Positions 56,513 through 64,000 of a DNA stretch of 64,000 nucleotides are shown here, in pieces. The position numbers and the translations under genes were made by a program. The notes under the pieces were generated by a model. The model saw nothing but the letters and a program-made list of their open reading frames with translations, was not told the DNA's origin and made no database searches. The DNA is taken from the NCBI RefSeq assembly GCF_907164915.1, contig NC_061863.1, forward strand, positions 44,055,382-44,119,381, written 5' to 3'. Each line of letters begins with the position of its first letter. Positions within the stretch are counted from its first letter, which is position 1. Origin of the DNA: Impatiens glandulifera. Lineage: Eukaryota > Streptophyta > Magnoliopsida > Ericales > Balsaminaceae.

Positions 56513-57600
56513 CCTCATGTAAACCCCCCATACCCACCCATGAGAAGACCGCCTGCCGTTCATGAAAATACACTTACCCGTCTATGTAAAGACCAAATTG
56601 ACAGGGATTTTATATTTACGTTTATTAATTATTAATTTAATTTATTAAAAAACACATGCAGCGATATAATATTCGATTCAATAAATTCATTCAATTTTTT
56701 TTTAGGAATTTTATTTAATTTTTTATTTCATTTTTTTGGCTTGGAGACACTCAGGAGCGAAGATATATTTGCTTCAATTAATTTTAATAAAACCTCATGT
56801 AAACCCCCCAACACACCAATGAGAAGATCGTTTGCCTTCCATGTGAATACACTTACCCGTCTATGTAAAGACCAAAATGACATGGATTTTCGATTTCCGT
56901 TTATTAAATATTAATTTAATTTATTAAAAAACACATGCAACAACCGAACAAATCTTCGCTTCAATTCATTGGCTACCGTATTTTGGTTTTTTTTATTAAA
57001 TGTTTTTTGCCTGGAGACTCTCATTAGCGAAGATATATTTGCTTAAATTAATTTTAATAAAACCTCATGTAAACCCCCCATACCCACCCATGAGAAGACC
57101 GCTTGCCTACCATGGAAAGACACTTACCCGTCTATGTAAAGACCAAAATGACATGGATTTTAGATTTCCGTTTATTAAATATTAATTTAATTTATTGAAG
57201 ATCACATTCAACAACCGAACAAATCTTCGCTTCAATTCATTGGGTATTTTTTTTTTTATTAATTTTTTTTTGCCTGGAGACCCTCATGAGCGAAGATATA
57301 TTTGCTTCAATTAATTTTAATAGAAACCTCATGTAAACCCCCCATACCCACCCATGAGAAGAACGCTTGCCTACCATGGAAAGACACTTACCCGTCTATG
57401 TAAAGACCAAAATGACATGGATTTTAGATTTCCGTTTATTAAATATTAATTCAATTAATTGAAGATGACATGCAGCAACCGAACAAATCTTCGCCTCAAT
57501 TATTGGCTATTTTATTATTTGTTTTTTTTATTTCCGTTTATTAATAAATGTTAATTCAATTAATTTAAAATGACATGCAGCGATATAATATTCGCTAGAA
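56513..57600. repeat. Tandem repeat of ~270 bp, four units plus a partial
   Basis: Units start with CCTCATGTAAACCCCCCA at 56513, 56793, 57066 and 57330 (spacing about 265-280). Each includes CACTTACCCGTCTATGTAAAG, GACATGGATTT, AACCGAACAAATCTTCGC and a T-run. The fifth is degenerate at 57530-57600. The small open frames in it repeat with the unit and are not genes. Confidence 0.85.
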
Positions 57601-57649
57601 TTAATTCATTCATATTATTTATTTTTTTTATTTAAATTTTTTTGCTGGT

Positions 57650-57830
57650 AGAGAATATTTGTTCGCCTAGACCATTTTCCATGTAAAATGGATTGAATAA
57701 TCGCTTCTCGAGAGAACACTTATTCGCCCCTGGTTCCTGTGTCATGTGACATGGAATGAATAGTCGCTTTTCGAAAGAATACATATTCGCCCCAGTTACC
57801 TGAATATATATACCCCCTAATATGATTATT
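57650..57830. repeat. Left GCGAATA/TATTCGC palindromic motifs and TATA region
   Basis: GAGAATATTTGTTCGCC, ACTTATTCGCCCCTGG and ACATATTCGCCCCAG occur here; the same words recur at 62600-63025 on the far side of the transposase gene. A TATATATA at 57805-57812 could serve the BRCT gene. Confidence 0.65.
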
Positions 57831-57941
57831 TTATAATCATTTCCGCCCGATTCATCTCTCTCTCTTCCTGCCTCCTTTCACGGCGATTCGCAACCGGCTC
57901 CCCGTCGACCAAACCAGAATCAACATCTTCACGACTTCACA

Positions 57942-59118
57942 ATGGTACGTATTCCTGAATAGTAACTTTTCATATTTAGGATTATGGAACTACTAAACTA
58001 GATTCTGTTATGTGATGTTGTTGTCTCGTTAATCTTTAGGAAACCCTACTCTCAAAATGTCATCTTCAATGTAAATCCATCGTATTTAGGAAAACTTACC
58101 TAGTGTTAGGTTTTGGGATATTATTTCCATGAAACCCTAGTACATAGTAACAAAGATCGTTTTTTTTTTTCATGCACGTGCAGGCAACCGCCACAGCATC
58201 CGTCCAAAACTTTGGCAAAGACTGAATTTTATGCCCAAATCAATTAACAAGTGAAGAGATAGTACTATTCTTGACATTTCTCCCTTTTTTTCCATATTGT
58301 TTAAGTTTTCATCATGTTTATCTGAAATATTTATGATTGTTCTTAAACAGCACTTGATGCAACAATATGCTAATACATGTGGTGCCACGGTGATAATGAG
58401 GTGGCGAGACGATGTGACCCACGTCATAGCATCCACCGATTCTAATGGTGGATGCGGTCGCACTATCAAAGTATTGAAGGGAATATTGAACGGGAGTTGG
58501 GTCCTTACCATTGATTGTGAGACTCTGTTATTATTAACCCTTTACTGTTAACTCAATATTCATTTTCACATATATGAAACTAAAAACACCTTTTGTTTCT
58601 GTACAGGGATAAAATCATCAATCAGATTTAACTGTTACGTGGACGAGGAACCATACGAGGTGCAACGAGATAATCATGGGACTGTGGGCGGTCCAAGAGC
58701 TGGCAGAACGCGGTATTTGAACAATGTAAGTTTTGTCTTATTCCTACTCCTCCTCCATATGATATTCAATTCTCGATGATTACTAAAAATGTTTTGTATT
58801 TTCTTTCAGCTGCCGAAACTGTTCGACAGTTACACCTTCATATTTGCAGGGGAATTCATCCCGGCTTACAAACTGGATCTTATGGGGTTTGTAATTGCTG
58901 GAGGAGGTACAACTAAAGAAATGGATAATCCATTTGTCGAGCCCGAGGACGACAAAACTATAGTTGTATACGACAAGTCTCGGCACGATGTGAATGAACT
59001 TGTTTGGGTATTTGAGGCAGAGAATCATTTGAAGACATATTTGGATGTGTTTGGTGTTCCTCACACAAGCTTGCTAGAATCCATTGCTGCTTGTGATTTG
59101 CAGCCTTTGTTGTTGTAA
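57942..59118 (+). CDS. Short BRCT-domain gene of BRCA1/BARD1 C-terminal type, possibly a captured fragment
   Basis: An ATG at 57942 is followed at once by GTACGT, a donor. Coding exons with consensus sites are 58351-58516, 58607-58725 and 58810-59118. The ATG joins 58351 in frame if the stretch starting at 58184, which would end in TGA after 14 codons, is skipped. The product of ~200 residues has VTHVIASTDSNGGCGRTIKV and LKGILNGSWVLTIDW (first BRCT), the linker DEEPYEV with GGPRAGRTRYLNNLPKLF, and a second BRCT ending LLESIAACDLQPLL. These match the C-terminal BRCT pair of plant BRCA1/BARD1. The RING, the middle and the first strands of BRCT1 are absent. It lies between MULE-type repeats and a transposase, so gene capture is likely; expression is unknown. 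Confidence 0.75.
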
Positions 59119-59703
59119 TAGACATGTGTTGGTTGAATTTGTTACTGAATATTTGAATATTTTGCATTCTTGAATTTGTTACTTTTTTGTTCTTCGAATT
59201 GTGTTTTCTTAAAACACCAGCCTTATATATAACTAAATCTTGAAACATGAAGAAATAATGTATAACTTGAAGTATAAATTTTTATTCATTTATTAATACA
59301 TAGCAATCTATCGCCCCTAATGTGATAACTAATTAATATATTTTAAAACAACTGTCAAAATAATCTTTCTAAAACAATTGTCAAAATAATAATGTGAATA
59401 AATCTTCGCTTACTGATTGATTGATTGATTTATTAATATTAATTCATAATTATTTTAGTCATTTAATTATTAAAATGAAATAATTTTTTTAACAAGTCAC
59501 CTCACCGCCACCTAACACCTGCCACCTTTTCATTAAATGTTGCATGCAGCAAGCCATGCTGCTAAGCTAGACAAAGTTTGTACTGTTCTCTCTCTCACCT
59601 GTACGACCATTTCTTCGCCGGAGTGATACTCCATTGTCTACCATCGACCTCTCCTTCGCCGGAGACTGCATTATAATATCAATCCATCTTCCTAAATTAG
59701 AAA
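59119..59703. other. Spacer between the BRCT gene and the transposase gene
   Basis: AT-rich, with GATTGATTGATT near 59416 and a pyrimidine-rich leader with repeated TTCGCCGGAG at 59611-59668, likely the transposase gene's 5' UTR. No clear TATA box. Confidence 0.5.
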
Positions 59704-62456
59704 ATGGTATGTTTTTGAATGTCATGTATACCTTCTTTACTTTTCATCCCAACCTTTTTTATGTTTTTCGAATACTCGACATGAAATGTTCTGTTCTGGT
59801 TGATTATCAGGAAGGAACACATATGAGCGAGAATGATATGAACGAGAATGATATTATTGATTTAAGGTAACATGGTTTAACTTCTCTAATTTTTTTCGTT
59901 CATATGTAAGCGAAGATCTCTTCACTAATAGCTTTTTTGATACTAAGTTTTGAAGCGAAACTATATTCGGCTAATATTACAATGTTACAAATGTTGAAGT
60001 GAAGCTCTATTCGCTTATATTCTTTTCATTTTACAATAATCTACAAGTTCTGGTTAGTTGAACCTTTGTTTTCCACGTGTTCAAATTGAACAGCGAATCT
60101 GCTACTTGTCGTCGTCAATTGAATTTCGATGGAAACGGCCAACCTTTGGAGGACATCGAAGCCAACTTAATTCCACTTTTAGGTAGGGAATTTGAGAGTG
60201 AAGAAGAAGGCTACGTATTCTACTTAGCATACGCTAAACTAATAGGATTTGGTATAAGGCGCAGTTCAAAACATGTAGACAACGAGGGTAAAATACTGGA
60301 TAGAGTTTTTTGTTGTAGTGCACAGGGTGAACGGGGAAAGGACAAACGTGATGTCTATGTGAAACGTAGACGTTCTGTGACTAGGTTCTGTTGTGAGGCG
60401 AAATTGAGGATAAAGAGGGCAGACAATGGAAAGTTCCAAGTGGTCAATTTTATTAGTGATCATAGTCATCCTCTTGCAAGTCCAAAGAAAACTCACCTGT
60501 ATAGATGCCATAGGAATATTTCTGCAGTTGCAGGCTTACATATCGAGATGGCCACTAACGTGGGAATTCCTCCTAAGTCATCACATGCTCTAATGTCTAA
60601 ACAAATCGGTGGAAGGGAGAATCTAGGTTTTCTTCCTGAGGATTACAAAAATTACCTGCGCACGAAAAGAACCAGAGAGTGTAATTTTGGGGAAACAGGG
60701 GGTGTATTAGAGTATTTGCAGAAAAAACAATCCAATGATCCTGGTTTTTATAATGCTTTTCAACTTGATGCGGACGATTTGATAACGAATATTTTTTGGT
60801 GTGATTCCAACATGCGGTCCGATTATTCATACTTCGGAGACGTGTTCAGTTTTGACACCACATACAAGAAGAATAATGAAGGTCGTCCAGTTGCGCTTTT
60901 TGTAGGTGTCAATCATCACAAACAATCAATTATTTTTGGAGCAGCTCTATTATACGATGAAACTGCGATGACTTTTGATTGGTTGTTTGAGACTTTCACC
61001 AAAGCTATGCGTGGGAAAAAACCAAAAACCATTCTTACAGATCAAGACGCGGCCATGGCTAAGGCCTTGGCGTCTACATGGCCCGAAATAAATCATCGTC
61101 TCTGTATTTGGCACATATTTCAAAATGCAGCCATACATCTTAGCTCGGTGTTCCATAATTTCAGAGATTTTTCTAAGGATTTTTCTTCGTGTATATATGA
61201 TTTTGAAGAAGAGATAGAGTTTGTTGAAGCTTGGAATCAAATGTTGACAAACTACGGGCTTGAAAACAACGACTGGTTGAAACGCCTGTTTAGCATCAGG
61301 CGAAAGTGGGCATTAGTGTATGGACGACACATGTTTTGTGCTGATATGACGACAACACAGAGAAGTGAGAGTATGAACAGTTTGTTGAAAAGATACTGCT
61401 CCTACAAACACAAGTTTTTAGAATTTTTCACACACTTTGAAAGACTAATCGATGAAAGAAGATATGATGTGTTGAAGGCTAATTTCAAATCAATTACCAG
61501 CCAACCAAGTCTTAACTATCCAGTTTTGATCTTAAAGGATGCCTGCAAAGTTTACACCCCAGAGGTCTTTAAGTGCTTTGAACAACAATGGTTTATGTCG
61601 CATGATTGTGGTGTAGAAATGTTAGAGGATGTCGACACACACAGAAAATACAAGGTAACACCCCACACTAGGAGATGCTCTCATACAGTTACAGTTCATA
61701 AGAATGACGATAAGAATATCGAGTGTAGCTGCTGTAAATTTGAATTTGGAGGGATTTTATGTGCTCACATCCTAAAGATTTTCACAATGATTGACGTGTT
61801 GAAGATTCCTCCGGCGTTGATATTGAAGAGGTGGACAAGAACAGCCAAAGATGGAATATTTGGAACTGATCCAATCGTGGACAGTACTAATGTTGATCCG
61901 AGTGAGCTTCATAACATAAGATACAGAGATTTGTGTGGGTTGTCCATGCATTTATTTACCAAGGCAGCCGAAAGAGATGACACTTACAATCATGTCAAAG
62001 AAATCATGCTGAGCCAGTGCACGTTTGTGGATAAAAAATTACAGGAGAGTATAAATATGCAAACTCCACCAACCGGTGTATCACGTTCTGCCGAGGGTGC
62101 CCCTGTTCAAGCAAAAGTAATGAAAACTAAGAAGCCAACAAGGTCTGGTAAGAGAAGGAAAGGTGGACTAGAGAAGAACTCCAGAAAAAGAAAATCAACA
62201 AGAATAACTAGCCAATCACAGATTCCGGTATGAATATGCTGACTTAACTTCCTTACTAAGAATTGGGTTATTCTTATTAATTTATTAACATACTTTTCAA
62301 TAATTTCATATACCTTTCCAGCCATCAAATGCAATTCCAACGACCACTCCACAGTTCTCAACTCCTCAACAATGGGACGAAAGTTTCAGCATGGACGCCA
62401 ATACTCCGTTCACTGTTCTTTTGTCATCTCAACTATCGAATTCCAGTTTCATGTGA
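59704..62456 (+). CDS. FAR1/FRS-type MULE transposase, intact and spliced
   Basis: Four coding exons: 59704-59706 (ATG only), 59811-59866, 60094-62227 and 62322-62456, all with GT-AG borders, joining in frame to 775 residues. Domains: FAR1 DNA-binding region at about 50-150 (EFESEEEGYVFYLAYAKLIG, then Cys/His ligands ending FISDHSHPL); MULE DDE core with Asp near 275 (FSFDTTYKKN), Asp near 335 (LTDQDAAMAKAL), the CIWHI box and Glu near 442 (TTQRSESMNSLLKRY); SWIM zinc finger near 563 (CSCCKFEFGGILCAHIL, all ligands kept). The tail is Lys/Arg-rich with likely nuclear signals (GKRRKGG, SRKRKS), then Ser/Thr/Pro-rich. No stop or frameshift. It could be an active transposase or a domesticated FRS regulator; its setting among GCGAATA repeats favours the former. 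Confidence 0.9.
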
Positions 62457-62589
62457 AATCTGATATGTATATAGTATTGTATGTATGTTGGATTTGAAAC
62501 CAAGAAGAAGGTCGAATGTATGCATGCGTAGTTGTATGCAATACCAAATGAATGACCACACTAATTCATTTCTAAAAAAATTAAAACAA

Positions 62590-63030
62590 CTAAATCAATC
62601 GAATATTTATTCGCCCCCAGTCGACTACTCTTAAGTATCCTATTAGTTACAAATTGACAATATGAAACACATATGTGGGGCGAATATGTATTCGTTTCAA
62701 CATCAACAAGTATCTGGGGCGAATATGTATTCTCCTCATATTTCTTTCATGAAATTGATATTTATGTGGAATTTGGTATTTACATGTCATGGTAAGTGTA
62801 ATGACATGACAAGTCATCCCGCTTCTCATGGTTGGGTTGAGGGTTTTACATGACCAATTATTTGAGAAGACTATATATTCGCTTCAAAGAAAATCAGTAT
62901 TTTAGGCGAATATTTATTCTCTTCATATTTCTTTCATGAAATTCGAGTCTTCACATATGAATTTCATAAAAGTTTATTAATTGAAGAAAAAGGATTTGAA
63001 GCGAATATTTATGCGCCTCAGGTTTCTTTC
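62590..63030. repeat. Right GCGAATAT palindromic repeats
   Basis: At least five units around GGGGCGAATATGTATTC or GCGAATATTTATTCGCC, several followed by TCATATTTCTTTCATGAAATT. Each is a near palindrome. They separate the transposase gene from the convergent Ulp1-like gene. Confidence 0.75.
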
Positions 63031-63296
63031 ACTTAATTTATTCATTTAACACATAAATGAACAAGTATTTGAAAATCAAATGTCATAAAAACCAATCTGC
63101 ATGTATACATGTTCATTATTGTCAAGATGTGAAGTAACATTTTTTTAGAATTTAAATTACACAACATATTCTTTAATGTAACAATAAATCATTAAAATTA
63201 TATGAATAGTTTAATTACCCCATCTACATTATTGTACTCATGTCAACTAAAATTCTTTGTAAAATTTAATTACACAATATGTATACATTTCCTAAT
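63031..63296. other. AT-rich spacer, no gene
   Basis: Space between the repeat cluster and the end of the Ulp1-like gene. Confidence 0.5.
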
Positions 63297-64000
63297 TCAT
63301 GTACTTATCCATTTACGGCAGGAATTGTAGACCTTTCTCCTGGAATTGTTGAGCTTCGAGCCAATGACACGCCAACAATATTCCATCCTCAATGTCTTTA
63401 TTTCGTTCCTTACATTTCTTTTAACGCCAAAGCCAGTTTTCCAACTCTTAACCTCACCTTCATACGTCTCCATGTGTCTCATGCAAAAAATGCCGTAGTC
63501 CGTGTAATTCTTGTAATCCTGCCATGGCAATTTCAAACATATCTTTTCCAAACCGCCATACTTTTCAGCAAGAGCGGGGTCTACGTCGTTCATATATTGT
63601 TGAATGTAGTCATCCTGATACATCATTACAAACAACATGATGTAATGTATTTTAGTGCTACTAGAATTCCCAAATTTAACTATTTGAAATTTTAATTGTA
63701 GTCATACCAAGATTTTTGCATTCTTATATCTTGTTTCGAAGGGCGATTGCATAGGTGACTGCCTGTTGTCAATTACTTGAAATTGCCTTTGTATGAAGTT
63801 ATAGCAAACCAAGTAGAAATGTCTGTCATCAATGATTGGAAAAAACAACTGTGGATAGAATTACAAAAAATTAGATTTGAACTGAGTTGTACATGCTATT
63901 ATAAGGTCCCACAGCCAGAGATGTACTTACGAGGTCCACTTCATAGAGGTCCCTTTTCGAAATTTGGAAAGCCCGACCTTCTCGACAGAACCTTTCATTG
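63297..64000 (-). CDS. Ulp1-like (peptidase C48) gene, 5' part outside window, catalytic Cys replaced
   Basis: Three exons seen on the minus strand: 64000-63931 (partial), 63848-63708 and 63614-63297, with GTAAG/CCACAG and GTATG/TATCAG borders, joined in frame. The last two carry the C48 signature: His in IIDDRHFYLVCYN, Asp in FQVIDNRQSPM, and the region where DCG normally holds the nucleophile reads NYTDYGIFCMRHMETY. So the Cys position is Tyr, although the rest of the motif is excellent. The frame ends at WIST-stop. Ulp1 enzymes remove SUMO-type modifiers; MULEs of the KI/Kaonashi type carry such genes. This one is probably catalytically inactive unless the Cys at +3 substitutes. It is convergent with the transposase gene. 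Confidence 0.8.

Noticed and set aside
56453..57185. Short frames with PHVNPPYPPMRRP
   Set aside because: They repeat with the ~270 bp tandem unit and begin and end at unit-specific changes.

Overview
This window is plant nuclear DNA, almost certainly from a eudicot with a transposon-rich genome. The evidence is spliced GT-AG genes of plant-specific families (GEM-like GRAM proteins, a FAR1/FRS-type MULE transposase, a BRCA1/BARD1-type BRCT gene), Ty1/copia and Ty3/gypsy retrotransposons with Met-tRNA primer sites, tRNA-derived SINE-like repeats, AT microsatellites and a probable mitochondrial insertion. The species cannot be fixed from the sequence; similarity of the extra retrotransposon ORF to proteins I associate with asterids is only a weak hint.

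Layout. Positions 1-12318 and about 39886-56216 are two direct copies of one ~12 kb block. Each holds a decayed, pol-deleted copia element with an extra ORF and array-bearing LTRs, a decayed chromodomain gypsy element in the opposite direction, a SINE-like repeat, a short-repeat tract and one GEM-like gene with its upstream flank. Four later insertions tell the copies apart, and in each case the other copy keeps the empty site: a 2.1 kb solo LTR (7055-9186), an 871 bp MULE-type element inside an intron (10320-11190), a 5.5 kb MuDR-like MULE (40957-46453) and a 476 bp MITE (54305-54780).

Between the copies lie a young 5.05 kb copia on the minus strand (12804-17852), one intact and one broken GEM-like gene (18985-22478), and a ~10 kb region with Ulp1-like gene pieces and a 230-280 bp tandem repeat. 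That region has been hit by a second young copia (25084-30271) and by a ~530 bp organelle-like segment (32304-32834). Then come AT-rich DNA with telomere-like motifs, tandem SINE-like units and the long copia LTR at 37563.

The last 8 kb (56217-64000) look like part of one large MULE-like element: ~270 bp tandem repeats, palindromic GCGAATA motifs, a short spliced BRCT gene, an intact spliced 775-residue FRS-type transposase, more GCGAATA palindromes, and a convergent Ulp1-like gene whose catalytic cysteine position is tyrosine. The window ends inside that last gene.

Genes that look intact are the GEM-like genes at 54905-55669 and 18985-19950 and the FRS-type transposase at 59704-62456. The BRCT gene is possibly expressed but N-terminally short. 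Nearly everything else is transposon-derived and broken.
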